DNA of 53,838 nt from an uncultured Woeseiaceae bacterium (lineage in GTDB: Bacteria > Pseudomonadota > Gammaproteobacteria > Steroidobacterales > Woeseiaceae), in NCBI GenBank assembly GCA_947259985.1, contig CAMYOJ010000021.1, positions 1 through 53,838 of the forward strand, in the 5' to 3' direction. Positions 1-9,573 of this stretch are shown one piece after another. The translations under genes and the position numbers were made by a program. Position 1 is the first letter of the stretch; each line of letters begins with the position of its first letter. Below the pieces are notes generated by a model. The model saw only the letters and a program-made list of their open reading frames with translations, had not been told where the DNA came from and did not search any database.

Positions 1-1164
1 CAGGCGCCAAACAGCGGCGCGAAATACCGTCTGGGCAACGAGGCGGAAACCTACATGGAAGCCGGTTTCATGAACCGGACCCCACCCGACCAGATCGCGG
101 GCAACGACACATCGTTTGAAACCGCGATCCGGCTCGCCTATTTCACCCCGCTCGCCAACAACAATACCTTTGACACCACGACCTCCCTGCGTGAGGCCTA
201 TGCCAAGGTCGGGGGCATTGTCCCCTCCGATCCGGGCATGGTGTTCTGGGCCGGGGAGCGGTTCTACTCGCGCTATGACGTTCATATGAATGATTTCTAC
301 TATCGCGACATGAGCGGGTACGGCGGCGGGATCGAGGACATGACGCTCGGCGACGACTGGGCCAAGCTCTCCGTGGCCTGGCTCGGAGGGTCGATCGATG
401 AACTCGACGCCAACGGTGTGGCCTTTGCTGAGCCGGAAGGGCGGTTTTCCAAGGATAACCTCGATATCGGTTTGTACGACATCGCCGTGCCCGGCGGTAC
501 GCTCTCCCTGTTCGGGACCTTTTCCAGCTTCGAGGGCGATACCTTCATCGACGAGGAAGGCCGGGAAATTGTCCTCGGTGATAGCGACGGTTTCGCCGCC
601 AGCCTGATCCACGACAGCGATCCCACCGAGCATCTTCACAACCGCTTCGCCGTCCAGTACGGCGATGGCGCGGCCTACAACTTCCGATCCCAGTTATTCG
701 CGCCCGCCGGATTGGATCGGTCCGACCTGACCCAGGTCGACGTCGACGAACTGCGTACCTGGCGCGTGCTTAACCAGCTTGCTCTGAACGGCAACAGCCG
801 CTGGTCGATGCTCTCCCTCATGCTCTACGAGGAGAACGACTTTGGCACACCTCAACTCGACCGGGTCCGGTGGTTCTCCGCCGGCGTCCGGCCCGCCTAT
901 CATTTCACGGATCATGTGTCCCTCGCCCTGGAAGCGGGTTACGATCACACCGATCAGGACGACGGTCTGAGCGGATCGGTGTTCAAACTGACACTGGCAC
1001 CGCAGATTACGCCCAAGCCACTCGCCTACAGCCGACCCTCGATCCGCGGCTACATCACCTACGCCTGGTGGGATGACGAATTCAGAGGGTCCGTCGGCGC
1101 CCCGTCCTTCGACGACGATACCGACGGCTTCGCTGCGGGCATCCAGGTCGAAACCTGGTGGTAG
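1..1164 (+). CDS. LamB-type maltoporin, C-terminal part (5' end outside window)
   Basis: This is the C-terminal 387 residues of an outer-membrane sugar porin; the frame is already open at base 1, so the start lies upstream. The first residues (GAKYRLGNEAETY) and the block FWAGERFYSRYDVHMNDFYY near base 240 match the LamB maltoporin family, and the protein ends in aromatic residues (ETWW), as beta-barrel proteins do. LamB porins are trimeric 18-stranded barrels that pass maltodextrins or other sugars. A PTS phosphorelay protein starts 34 bases downstream, so the porin probably supplies the outer-membrane step for the sugar taken up by the following permease. The actual sugar cannot be read from the sequence. 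Confidence 0.85.
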   Translation, partial: QAPNSGAKYRLGNEAETYMEAGFMNRTPPDQIAGNDTSFETAIRLAYFTPLANNNTFDTTTSLREAYAKVGGIVPSDPGMVFWAGERFYSRYDVHMNDFYYRDMSGYGGGIEDMTLGDDWAKLSVAWLGGSIDELDANGVAFAEPEGRFSKDNLDIGLYDIAVPGGTLSLFGTFSSFEGDTFIDEEGREIVLGDSDGFAASLIHDSDPTEHLHNRFAVQYGDGAAYNFRSQLFAPAGLDRSDLTQVDVDELRTWRVLNQLALNGNSRWSMLSLMLYEENDFGTPQLDRVRWFSAGVRPAYHFTDHVSLALEAGYDHTDQDDGLSGSVFKLTLAPQITPKPLAYSRPSIRGYITYAWWDDEFRGSVGAPSFDDDTDGFAAGIQVETWW

Positions 1165-1198
1165 GCGAGGGGCGACAACCATCACGAGAGGAGGAATG

Positions 1199-3772
1199 AT
1201 GGACACTGATGATTCTGCGGGCACCGTTGTGCTAAAGGCGCCAATGACGGGTGTGCTCGTCCCGATCGAGAAGGTTCCCGATCCCGTGTTTGCAGAAAAG
1301 CTCGTGGGCGACGGCATCTCGATTGATCCACTCAGCGAATCCCTGGTTGCCCCCTGCGACGGGGAGATCACGCACGTTCACCCCGCCGGTCACGCCGTAA
1401 CAATGAAGCTGCCCGGTGGGCTCGAGGTCATGCTGCACGTCGGCGTGGACACCGTAAACCTCAAGGGCGAGGGATTCACGGTCAAAGTGAAGCCGGGCGA
1501 TACGGTGACGGCCGGCAGTGAGATGATCGCGTTCGACGCGGACTATGTCGCCACCCACGCCAAGAGCCTGCTGACGCAGGTTGTCATTACTGACATGGAG
1601 AATGTTGTACGCCTGGAGCCCGCGACCGGATCGGTATTGGTCGGCAGCGACGTGGTACTTCAGGTCGTCCCGCGGGCCCGTGCGCCGAGCGCCGAGGCTG
1701 CCGAAGGGCAGACGGCCACGTCGGACGCCATCCTCATTCCCAATCCCGAGGGTCTGCACGCGCGGCCCTCGGCCGTTCTCGCAAACCTAGCGAAGCGGTA
1801 CGCCTCTCAGATCCAGATCCAGCGCGACGAGCTGATCGGGAATGCAAAGAGCGTGACCGGAATCATGAAGATGAATATCGCGCAGCAGGACAAGGTCGTC
1901 CTGATCGCGACCGGGCCGGATGCGCAGGAGGCGATCGATGCGATCGCGCCGCACTTGTCTACCGGTCTGGGTGATACCGGGCATGTACCCGCTCCGGCTC
2001 CCGCCACGGTCGAACTGTCCGAGCGTTCGGCACCGGCGCGCCGGCGGGTGTCGGATGACCCCGATCTGCTGCTGGGCGTATCGGCCTCGCCGGGCCTGGC
2101 TGTCGGCAAGGTCATGCAGGTGCGGGAGGAGGCGATCGAGGTTGTACGCGATGCGGACGACCCAGACTCCGAGCGCGTGGCGCTCACCGATGCCGTCGAG
2201 GGCGCGAAGGGGCAGATCGAGGCCATCCACGCCCGGCTACTTGCCGAGGCCGACGCCGGCAAGGCCGCCATCTTCGCGGCCCACCAGGAGCTGCTCGAGG
2301 ATCCTGAGCTGGTCAACGTTGCCAATTCGGCCATCGCGAAGGGGCGCTCCGCCGCGTTCGCCTGGCAGCAGGCCTACGAGAACACGGCCAGTGACCTGGA
2401 GGGCATGAAGAACGAGCTGCTGGCGCAGCGTGCCAATGATTTGCGCGATGCGGGCAGGCGCGTGCTGCAGGTCCTGTTGGGGATCGAGATCGGTCCGCGC
2501 CAGTATTCGGAGCCCTGTATCCTCGTCGCGAACGACCTGACCCCGTCGGACACCGCTACGCTCGATCGCGACATGGTGCGCGGTTTTTGCACGACGCTGG
2601 GTGGCGCCACCTCGCACGTCGCGATCCTGGCCCGCTCGCTGGGGATTCCCGCTGTCGCCGGTATCGACCCCGCCGTCCTCGAACTGCCCGATGGCTGCGA
2701 GGTCGTGCTCGACGGCGGCAAAGGTACTTTGCGAAAGAATCCGGCACCCGAACTCCTCGTGCGCATCCGGCGTCGGCAGGACGAGGCAGAGGTCCGGCGC
2801 AAGGCCGAACTCGCAGCCGCGCACGAGCCGGCCACGACGACTGACGGAACGAACTTCAAGGTCTTCGCCAACATTGGCGGTTTGGCGGATGCAAAGCAGA
2901 TCGCCGAGCTGGGCGGCGAGGGCGTCGGCCTTCTGCGGTCTGAATTCCTTTTCATGGATCGCGTGGCTGCGCCATCCGAGGACGAGCAGGCCGAGGCCTA
3001 TGCTGCGATCGTGGATGCACTGGGCGCGGACCGCACACTCGTCATTCGCACGCTCGACGTCGGTGGCGACAAGCCGCTGGCCTACCTGCCCCTGCCAGAA
3101 GAAGACAATCCGTTCCTGGGCGAGCGCGGAATCCGCTTTGCGCTCGATCGTCCCGAAATCCTGCGCACACAGCTGCGCGCGATCCTGCGCGCGTCGACGC
3201 GCGGCAAAGTGCGCGTGATGTTCCCTATGATCGCCACATTGGACGAGTGGCGCGATGCCAGGGCGGTGCTCGACGAAGAGGCGCAGGACCTGGGTATCGA
3301 GTCAATTCCGGCCGGCATCATGGTCGAGATCCCCTCGGCGGCATTACAGGCAGAGGCGTTTGCGAGGGAGGTCGACTTCTTCTCGATCGGAACGAATGAC
3401 CTTACGCAGTACACGTTGGCGATGGACCGTGGCCATCCCAAACTGGCGGCGCAGATGGACGGGCTCAATCCGGCCGTGCTCGCGCTGATCGCCCGCACCG
3501 TTGCCGCTGCCGATGCGAACGACAAGGAAGCCGCAGTCTGCGGCGGGCTGGCCAGCGACCTCGTGGCGGTGCCAATTCTAATGGGCATCGGGGTCCACGA
3601 GCTCAGTGTCAGCCTGCCGGCTATCCCGACCGTCAAGGCGCTGATCCGGTCACGGTCGGCCACCGACTGCAAGGGCCTCGCAGAACGCGTGTTGGCGGCT
3701 GACACGGCGGCCGACGTTCGTGCGATGAGCCCGTCGCCGTACGATGATATCGATGACGCTGCCGCATCCTGA
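1199..3772 (+). CDS. Multidomain PTS protein EIIA(Glc)-HPr-enzyme I
   Basis: An 857-residue fusion of three phosphotransferase components. Residues 1-155 are a Crr-type EIIA with the paired histidines His65 and His80 (HVGVDTVNLKGEGF). Residues 176-255 are HPr with the site GLHARP (His187). Residues 290-857 are enzyme I with the phosphorylated His473 (GGATSHVAILARS), PEP-site blocks LLRSEFLFMDR, RTLDVGGDKPL and GTNDLTQY, and Cys781 (AAVCGGLASD). One chain can therefore carry phosphate from PEP to the EIIB of the next gene. Two ATGs lie in tandem (1196 and 1199); 1199 is preferred because GGAGG at 1190-1194 is then 4 bases away. No separate ptsH, ptsI or crr is seen in the window. Similar fusions are known in GlcNAc and fructose systems. 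Confidence 0.95.
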   Translation: MDTDDSAGTVVLKAPMTGVLVPIEKVPDPVFAEKLVGDGISIDPLSESLVAPCDGEITHVHPAGHAVTMKLPGGLEVMLHVGVDTVNLKGEGFTVKVKPGDTVTAGSEMIAFDADYVATHAKSLLTQVVITDMENVVRLEPATGSVLVGSDVVLQVVPRARAPSAEAAEGQTATSDAILIPNPEGLHARPSAVLANLAKRYASQIQIQRDELIGNAKSVTGIMKMNIAQQDKVVLIATGPDAQEAIDAIAPHLSTGLGDTGHVPAPAPATVELSERSAPARRRVSDDPDLLLGVSASPGLAVGKVMQVREEAIEVVRDADDPDSERVALTDAVEGAKGQIEAIHARLLAEADAGKAAIFAAHQELLEDPELVNVANSAIAKGRSAAFAWQQAYENTASDLEGMKNELLAQRANDLRDAGRRVLQVLLGIEIGPRQYSEPCILVANDLTPSDTATLDRDMVRGFCTTLGGATSHVAILARSLGIPAVAGIDPAVLELPDGCEVVLDGGKGTLRKNPAPELLVRIRRRQDEAEVRRKAELAAAHEPATTTDGTNFKVFANIGGLADAKQIAELGGEGVGLLRSEFLFMDRVAAPSEDEQAEAYAAIVDALGADRTLVIRTLDVGGDKPLAYLPLPEEDNPFLGERGIRFALDRPEILRTQLRAILRASTRGKVRVMFPMIATLDEWRDARAVLDEEAQDLGIESIPAGIMVEIPSAALQAEAFAREVDFFSIGTNDLTQYTLAMDRGHPKLAAQMDGLNPAVLALIARTVAAADANDKEAAVCGGLASDLVAVPILMGIGVHELSVSLPAIPTVKALIRSRSATDCKGLAERVLAADTAADVRAMSPSPYDDIDDAAAS

Positions 3773-3783
3773 GGGGGTAGAGC

Positions 3784-5553
3784 ATGGAAATTTTTAAAAA
3801 GGCCTTTGGCGTCCTGCAGCGCATCGGCAAGTCGCTGATGACGCCTGTCGCCGTGCTGCCCGCAGCCGGAATCCTGCTCGGGGTCGGAGCAGCGGAGCTG
3901 CCGGTGATCCCGAGTGACCTGTCCCTGCTGATGAAGAGCGCAGGTGATGCGGTATTTGCCAACCTGGCGCTCATCTTTGCTGTCGGCGTTGCTCTCGGGT
4001 TTGCCCGCAACGACGGCGTCTCGGCTCTCGCGGCTGTGGTCGGTTTCGCGGTGATGCTGGCAACGATGGGAATCATCGCGGACATGCGAGGCATCGAGAC
4101 CAAGACCATCATGGGAATGCAGTCCATCGACACCGGCGTGTTCGGTGGCATCGTGATCGGCGGCGTCGCTGCCCATGTCTTCAACCGCTATTACCGCATC
4201 GAGCTGCCAGACTATCTCGGCTTCTTTGCCGGTAAACGATCGGTGCCGATCATCACCTCCTTCGCCGCCATTTTTGTCGGCGCTGTACTGAGCTTCGTCT
4301 GGCCACCGATCGGCGCCGCCATCGGGGTATTCTCCAACTGGGCGGCGAACAGCAACCCGACGATGGCTTTCGGACTCTATGGTGTTGTGGAGAGGGCTCT
4401 GCTGCCATTCGGGCTACACCATATCTGGAACGTGCCTTTCTTCTTCGAAGTCGGCCAGTTTACGAACGACGCCGGCCAGGTCGTGCGAGGCGAGATCCAG
4501 CGATTTCTCGCTGGAGATCCGACCGGGGGGAACATGGCGGGTGGATACCTGTTCAAGATGTGGGGACTGCCCGCGGCCGCAATCGCGATATGGCAAAATG
4601 CCAGGCCGGAACGGCGCACGCTCGTCGGAGGTATCATGCTCTCCGGCGCGTTAACCTCGTTCCTGACGGGGATAACGGAACCGATCGAGTTCGCGTTCCT
4701 GTTCGTGGCCCCGCTTCTCTATATCGTTCACGCGATTCTGGCATCCGCGGCGTACGTCACGTGTATCGTTCTCGAAATCAAGCACGGCACGACGTTTTCG
4801 CACGGCCTCATCGATTACCTCGTGCTCTTCCCGAGATCCAGTAATGCTCTCTGGTTGCTCGTGATCGGTCCCCTCTGGGCGCTGATGTACTACGCGATCT
4901 TCACCGTGTTGATCCGAAAGTTTGACCTGAAGACGCCGGGACGGGAAGAAGAGGAGGCGGAAGCCGAAGCGGGTGCCGCGTCGGCGGGCAAGTTTGACCT
5001 CGAGCTTGTCCTCGCGTTCGGGGGCAAAAGCAATATCAGGGAACTCGATGCGTGCATCACGCGACTCCGTGTCGAGCTCAATGACATCAGCAAGGCCGAC
5101 CAGGGCAAACTGAAAGCGCTGGGTGCTGCCGGCGTGGTCGTTGTCGGCAACAACATGCAGGCCATTTTCGGGCCGAGAGCGGAAGGTTTGAAGACGGACA
5201 TGGAGGAGTACCTGGCGACGGCTGGCCCGGAGGCCGACGAGGTGGCAGCGCCCTCGCCGGTGAAGGCTCCGACGTCGACGGCCATCGTCCCCAAACTTCG
5301 AGACCCTGATGCCGCCGAGAAAGCCGCGGCGTTCATCGCAGGCCTCGGCGGGACGACGAACATCCGGCGCGTCGACGCGGCCGCGGAAACACGCGTGCGC
5401 GTCGAATTAGCGGACGTAGATGTTGTCGACGAGTCGATGCTGACTGCGCACGGCGTGGCCGGCGTGATGCGACTCGGCCAAACCTTGCATCTCGTCCTTG
5501 GGTTCAACTCCGACCAGTATGCGGCGGAGATGCGGGGGCTACTGAAGGGATAA
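3784..5553 (+). CDS. ptsG: PTS glucose-type EIIC-EIIB permease with an extra, cysteine-less EIIB domain
   Basis: A 589-residue membrane permease that imports and phosphorylates a hexose. Residues 1-385 form the EIIC channel domain, with PtsG-like blocks LHHIWNVPF (211-219), [31 protein letters not shown] (291-303) and [10 protein letters not shown]. An acidic linker leads to a first EIIB domain (about 403-478) with phosphoryl Cys424 in [11 protein letters not shown] second EIIB domain (about 505-589) has the same fold signature ([17 protein letters not shown]), but the cysteine position holds alanine (Ala534). It starts 11 bases after the phosphorelay gene, clearly in one operon. Glucose is the best guess from the EIIC sequence, but the GlcNAc and maltose EII subfamilies are close relatives, so the symbol is tentative. 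Confidence 0.9.
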   Translation: MEIFKKAFGVLQRIGKSLMTPVAVLPAAGILLGVGAAELPVIPSDLSLLMKSAGDAVFANLALIFAVGVALGFARNDGVSALAAVVGFAVMLATMGIIADMRGIETKTIMGMQSIDTGVFGGIVIGGVAAHVFNRYYRIELPDYLGFFAGKRSVPIITSFAAIFVGAVLSFVWPPIGAAIGVFSNWAANSNPTMAFGLYGVVERALLPFGLHHIWNVPFFFEVGQFTNDAGQVVRGEIQRFLAGDPTGGNMAGGYLFKMWGLPAAAIAIWQNARPERRTLVGGIMLSGALTSFLTGITEPIEFAFLFVAPLLYIVHAILASAAYVTCIVLEIKHGTTFSHGLIDYLVLFPRSSNALWLLVIGPLWALMYYAIFTVLIRKFDLKTPGREEEEAEAEAGAASAGKFDLELVLAFGGKSNIRELDACITRLRVELNDISKADQGKLKALGAAGVVVVGNNMQAIFGPRAEGLKTDMEEYLATAGPEADEVAAPSPVKAPTSTAIVPKLRDPDAAEKAAAFIAGLGGTTNIRRVDAAAETRVRVELADVDVVDESMLTAHGVAGVMRLGQTLHLVLGFNSDQYAAEMRGLLKG

Positions 5554-5568
5554 TGGCCGGAAGGCCGT

Positions 5569-6522
5569 ATGGAGACGCCTATGAATATTCGAGGTACGGG
5601 CAAATACGAGCAACTGCTTGAACGATGTAAGGACCTGGAACCCGTTCCGACGGCGGTGGCGCACCCGTGCGGGGCGTCCGCCCTGGCCGGGGCCATGGAA
5701 GCCGCCGCCGAAGGACTGATCCGGCCCATCCTGGTCGGGCCGAAGGAAAGAATCAGGGAAGCCGCTGGTCAAGCGAAGGTGGAGCTTGGAGACGTCGAAA
5801 TCGTCGATACGCACCACAGTCACGAGTCCGCGGCACAGGCAGTGAAACTGGTACGCACGGGCCGGGCTGAACTCCTGATGAAGGGGAGCCTGCACACCGA
5901 CGAACTAATGGCGGCCGTGGTTTCGCGTGAAGCCGGACTGCGCACGGCGCGCCGCATCAGTCACGTCTTCATAATGGACGTGCCGACCTATCACAAAGTC
6001 CTGATCGTCACGGATGCCGCCATCAACATTGCGCCGACGCTGGAGGACAAGGTCGACATCTGCCAGAACGCCATCGACCTGGCCAATCTGATCGGCCCGG
6101 AGTGCCCCAAGGTCGCCATCCTGGCCGCGGTCGAGTCCGTGACCTCGAGAATGCCAGCGACCATCGACGCGGCGGCATTGTGCAAGATGGCGGAGCGAGG
6201 CCAGATTACAGGCGCCATACTGGATGGACCACTGGCCTTCGACAACGCCATCAGCAAGGAGGCCGCGCTGACCAAGGGCATCCAGTCAGAGGTGGCGGGT
6301 GACCCGGATATCCTGCTGGCGCCGGACCTTGAGGCTGGGAATATCCTCGCGAAGCAATTGAGTTTCCTCGCCAATGCCGACAGTGCCGGGCTTGTGCTCG
6401 GAGCGACGGTGCCGGTGATCCTGACCAGCCGCGCGGACAGCGTCCGTGCGCGCATCGCCAGCTGCGGGGTCGCCATGCGGGCGGCGCATGCGCGTCGCGA
6501 GGCAACCGCCGGGTCAGTCTGA
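5569..6522 (+). CDS. Phosphate acetyl/butyryltransferase
   Basis: A 317-residue enzyme of the phosphate acetyl/butyryl transferase family, which exchanges the CoA of an acyl-CoA for phosphate. Family features are the start pattern PTAVAHPCGASALAGAMEAA, the central MKGSLHTDELMAAVV and SHVFIMDVPTYHKVLIVTDAAINIAPTL (split here only for reading), and GAILDGPLAFDNAIS. It is the short single-domain form without the N-terminal DRTGG region of long Pta. The start could be 5569 (GGAAGG 4 bases upstream) or 5581 (GGAG 6 bases upstream); they differ by four residues. It lies 15 bases after the permease gene and touches ackA, so the product is most likely acetyl phosphate, though the sequence alone does not separate acetyl from butyryl specificity. 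Confidence 0.88.
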   Translation: METPMNIRGTGKYEQLLERCKDLEPVPTAVAHPCGASALAGAMEAAAEGLIRPILVGPKERIREAAGQAKVELGDVEIVDTHHSHESAAQAVKLVRTGRAELLMKGSLHTDELMAAVVSREAGLRTARRISHVFIMDVPTYHKVLIVTDAAINIAPTLEDKVDICQNAIDLANLIGPECPKVAILAAVESVTSRMPATIDAAALCKMAERGQITGAILDGPLAFDNAISKEAALTKGIQSEVAGDPDILLAPDLEAGNILAKQLSFLANADSAGLVLGATVPVILTSRADSVRARIASCGVAMRAAHARREATAGSV

Positions 6523-7707
6523 ATGACAGAACACGTATTGGTTCTTAACGCCGGTTCTTCGAGTCTGAAGTTCGGTATGTATCGGCGAGCCGAGGAAGCT
6601 TCCCTCGTGCTGGTGGCGAAAGGGCAGGTCGAAGGCATCGGCACCCGGCCGCGCCTTTCTGCCAAAGATAAGACTGGCGAGCCACTGGTCGACCAGGACT
6701 TAAGCGCGGACGTCCACGACGGTGCCAGCGCGCTCGACCAACTGGCCGAGTGGCTTTCCTCGAACTTCGATCGCGAATCGCTTGTCGCAGTTGGGCATCG
6801 CGTCGTGCACGGCGGCCAGCAGTTCGCCCGTCCTGCGCTCGTTACCGCCGAAATCGTGCAGGAACTCAAGGCCCTGTCGCCGCTGGCGCCATTGCACCAG
6901 CCGTTCAACCTCGCGGCGATAGAGGCCGTGTTCGGGCGCTTGCCGGGCCTGCCGCAGGTGGCCTGTTTCGATACTGCGTTTCATCGCGGCCATAGCGCGG
7001 TGGCCGATTTGATACCGCTGCCCGAAGATCTGCGAGCCAGGGGTCTGCAGCGTTATGGCTTCCACGGTCTTTCCTACGAGTACATTGCCTCGGTACTGCC
7101 GCAAGTCGCGCCAGAGATCGCGGCGGGACGCGTACTCGTGGCGCACCTGGGCAGCGGCGCCAGCATCTGCGCCCTGGACGGCGGCAGGAGCGTCGACAGT
7201 TCGCTGGGATTCACGGCGCTCGACGGGCTGTGCATGGGCAGCAGGCCGGGTGGGATGGATCCGGGCGTGGTGCTGTACCTGTTCCAGGAGCTGGGTATGA
7301 GCACGCGAGAGGTCGAAGACGTTCTCTATCGCAAGTCGGGGCTGCTCGGCATTTCGGGCATCAGCAACGATATGCGCGCGCTCGTCAGCAGCGACGAGCC
7401 GGCTGCTCGCCTGGCCGTGGATTACTTCGTTTACCGTGCTGCCAGGGAGATCGGTTCGCTCACTGCCGTCCTCGGTGGGCTCGATGGCCTGGTGTTCACT
7501 GCGGGCATAGGGGAGAACGACGCCGAGATACGCCGGCGGATCTGCGAGGCCTGTGCCTGGCTGGGTGTCCGGCTCAATATTGAGGCGAATGAAGAGTCTG
7601 GTCCGCGCATCACCACTGGCGACAGCGACGTATCCGCCTGGGTGATCCCCACCGATGAGGAGTTGATGATCGCCCGGCACACGGTTGCCCAACTGCTTGC
7701 CGCTTGA
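6523..7707 (+). CDS. ackA: Acetate kinase
   Basis: A 394-residue acetate kinase of the ASKHA fold that makes ATP and acetate from acetyl phosphate. It has the N-terminal phosphate-binding block VLNAGSSSLKF, then GHRVVHGG, CFDTAFH, RYGFHGLSYEY, HLGSGASICAL and the C-terminal adenosine block FTAGIGENDAEIRRRIC, and full family length. The ATG follows the stop codon of the transferase gene with no gap, which indicates translational coupling. With the PTS genes upstream it gives a route from imported sugar through acetyl phosphate to substrate-level ATP. Confidence 0.96.
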   Translation: MTEHVLVLNAGSSSLKFGMYRRAEEASLVLVAKGQVEGIGTRPRLSAKDKTGEPLVDQDLSADVHDGASALDQLAEWLSSNFDRESLVAVGHRVVHGGQQFARPALVTAEIVQELKALSPLAPLHQPFNLAAIEAVFGRLPGLPQVACFDTAFHRGHSAVADLIPLPEDLRARGLQRYGFHGLSYEYIASVLPQVAPEIAAGRVLVAHLGSGASICALDGGRSVDSSLGFTALDGLCMGSRPGGMDPGVVLYLFQELGMSTREVEDVLYRKSGLLGISGISNDMRALVSSDEPAARLAVDYFVYRAAREIGSLTAVLGGLDGLVFTAGIGENDAEIRRRICEACAWLGVRLNIEANEESGPRITTGDSDVSAWVIPTDEELMIARHTVAQLLAA

Positions 7708-7824
7708 GCTTTGGTGGAGTTGCAGCCGCTTTCTCGGTATTGTCTGTCCCGTCCGAAAATATCGTCACCAACAGCTATCTCATCGTTCGGTGGCTAAGAG
7801 AACAAGAAGAGGGCACGCCCGCGC

Positions 7825-9285
7825 ATGGATCAGCCGAAGAACCCGACACTCATCGATGCGTTGATCCCGGTCATTTCGCTGATCCTGATGCTGTTCATGT
7901 CGGTCAAACTGTTCGGCTCGGATTCTTCGTCGGGTCCCAACCAGATCGTCCTGACGCTCGGGGCCGCGATTGCGGCTATTGTCGCAATCCGGAAAGGGCA
8001 TGCCTGGGACGACATCCTGAAAGCCATTATCGACGGTATTAGCACATCGATGGGCGCAGTGCTGATCCTGCTGTCGGTCGGCGGGCTGATCGGGACCTGG
8101 CTTCTCGCCGGCACGGTGCCCGCACTCATCTACTACGGTCTGGAAATACTCAGTCCGCAATGGTTCTACGTAGCCGCCTGCATCATCTCGGCGATCGCGG
8201 CGTTATCCACGGGTAGCTCCTGGACCGTCGCCGGCACCCTGGGTGTGGCACTGATCGGCGTAGCGCTGGGGCTTGGCCTGTCGCCGGCTATCGCGGCCGG
8301 TGCGATCATTTCCGGTGCCTATTTTGGCGACAAGATGTCGCCGCTGTCGGATACCACCAACCTGGCTCCGGCCGTCGCCGGAACGGATCTCTTTACGCAT
8401 ATCCGCCACATGGCCTGGACTACCGGGCCCTCATTTGCGATAGCGTTGATCCTGTTTACGGTGCTCGGGCTCGGCGTTGAGGTCCAGACGGGCGGCGAGG
8501 CGCTGGAGTCCCTGAGAGTGACGCTGGACGAATCATTCAATATCACGCCACTCGCGCTGATCCCACTGGTTGTCGTGTTCTTCATGGCGTACAAAAAGGT
8601 GCCGCCTTTACCCACAATCCTGTTCGGCGCATTGTTCGGTGGATTCATGGCGATGGTGTTGCAGAGCGAGAGTCTGCTGGTTTTCGCCGATTCGCCGGAA
8701 TTGACGCCCGCGCTCGCGATGACCAAGGGCGTGTGGCTGGCACTTGCCAATGGCTACGCGGCCTCCACCGGAACGCCGGAAGTTGACGACCTCCTGTCGC
8801 GCGGTGGCATGAGTAGCATGCTTGTGACGATCTGGCTGATCCTGTCTGCCATGGCGTTCGGTGCGGTGCTTGAGCACAGCGGTATGTTACTACGGCTCAT
8901 CCAGGCGGCCCTGGCTGCGGCCAAGTCCACCGGTTCATTGATAATGACCGTCGTGCTGTCCTGCATCGGGATCAACATTGTTGCGGCGGATCAGTACATC
9001 GCAATCGTCCTGCCCGGCAAGATGTACAGGGCCGAGTTCCAGCGCCGCGGACTCAAGCCGAAGAACCTGTCCAGGGTCATCGAGGATTCTGGCACGCTGA
9101 CTTCGCCGCTTGTTCCCTGGAATACCTGCGGCGCCTACATGGCAGCGACCCTCGGCGTCGCTACGCTGGCCTACCTGCCATTCGTATTCTTCAACCTGGT
9201 TAACCCAATCGTCTCGATCATCTACGGTTTCACGGGTTTTACGATCGAAAAAATGGAGGCCGAGCCGGAGCCCGCCGTCGCTTAG
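7825..9285 (+). CDS. nhaC: NhaC-family Na+/H+ antiporter
   Basis: A 486-residue inner-membrane protein with about 11-12 hydrophobic segments. The diagnostic family block is AYFGDKMSPLSDTTNLAP in the central part; a second conserved stretch is DSGTLTSPLVPWNTCGAY near the C-terminus. NhaC proteins exchange sodium for protons; some relatives exchange malate/lactate or other solutes instead, so the substrate is inferred. AAGAGGGC stands about 11 bases before the ATG. A 117-base gap separates it from ackA with no clear terminator, so it may be co-transcribed with the acetate genes, where exporting acid or balancing Na+ would make sense. Confidence 0.9.
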   Translation: MDQPKNPTLIDALIPVISLILMLFMSVKLFGSDSSSGPNQIVLTLGAAIAAIVAIRKGHAWDDILKAIIDGISTSMGAVLILLSVGGLIGTWLLAGTVPALIYYGLEILSPQWFYVAACIISAIAALSTGSSWTVAGTLGVALIGVALGLGLSPAIAAGAIISGAYFGDKMSPLSDTTNLAPAVAGTDLFTHIRHMAWTTGPSFAIALILFTVLGLGVEVQTGGEALESLRVTLDESFNITPLALIPLVVVFFMAYKKVPPLPTILFGALFGGFMAMVLQSESLLVFADSPELTPALAMTKGVWLALANGYAASTGTPEVDDLLSRGGMSSMLVTIWLILSAMAFGAVLEHSGMLLRLIQAALAAAKSTGSLIMTVVLSCIGINIVAADQYIAIVLPGKMYRAEFQRRGLKPKNLSRVIEDSGTLTSPLVPWNTCGAYMAATLGVATLAYLPFVFFNLVNPIVSIIYGFTGFTIEKMEAEPEPAVA

Positions 9286-9300
9286 TCGATTTTCGGGGTT

Positions 9301-9480
9301 TTATTTGTGGCGGTCGGCGCTATTGTACGGGTCGGTATTCGCCGCCGGCACCAACTCGAGGTCCATGACCTCGATATCGCCCATCCAGACGCTGTTACCA
9401 CAGGAATCGGTGAAAACCCGGGGCGGTGGCCTGAGAAGGCGCACGGTATCCTCGGATCTGTCCTCTGAATTGTTGCTCAT
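9301..9480 (-). CDS. Small acidic protein of unknown function (59 aa)
   Basis: A 59-residue reading frame on the minus strand, starting at ATG 9480 with GGAG 9 bases upstream. It has no signal peptide or membrane segment. The central part (RVFTDSCGNSVWMGDIEVMDLELV) and the end (TDPYNSADRHK) look like conserved protein rather than random translation: aromatic and acidic residues are spaced regularly and no other frame is convincing here. It is convergent with nhaC (15 bases between stops) and divergent from the DUF4336 gene. I do not recognise a family. An upstream in-frame start at 9537 exists but lacks a good ribosome site. Confidence 0.6.
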   Translation of the reverse strand: MSNNSEDRSEDTVRLLRPPPRVFTDSCGNSVWMGDIEVMDLELVPAANTDPYNSADRHK

Positions 9481-9573
9481 TCGCTCTTGCTCCACTACTC
9501 CAACAGGGCCGAAGCGTACAGCCGATTCAGGTAACATAATGTGAACTGGATCAAGAAGTGAGGACTTATCGGT

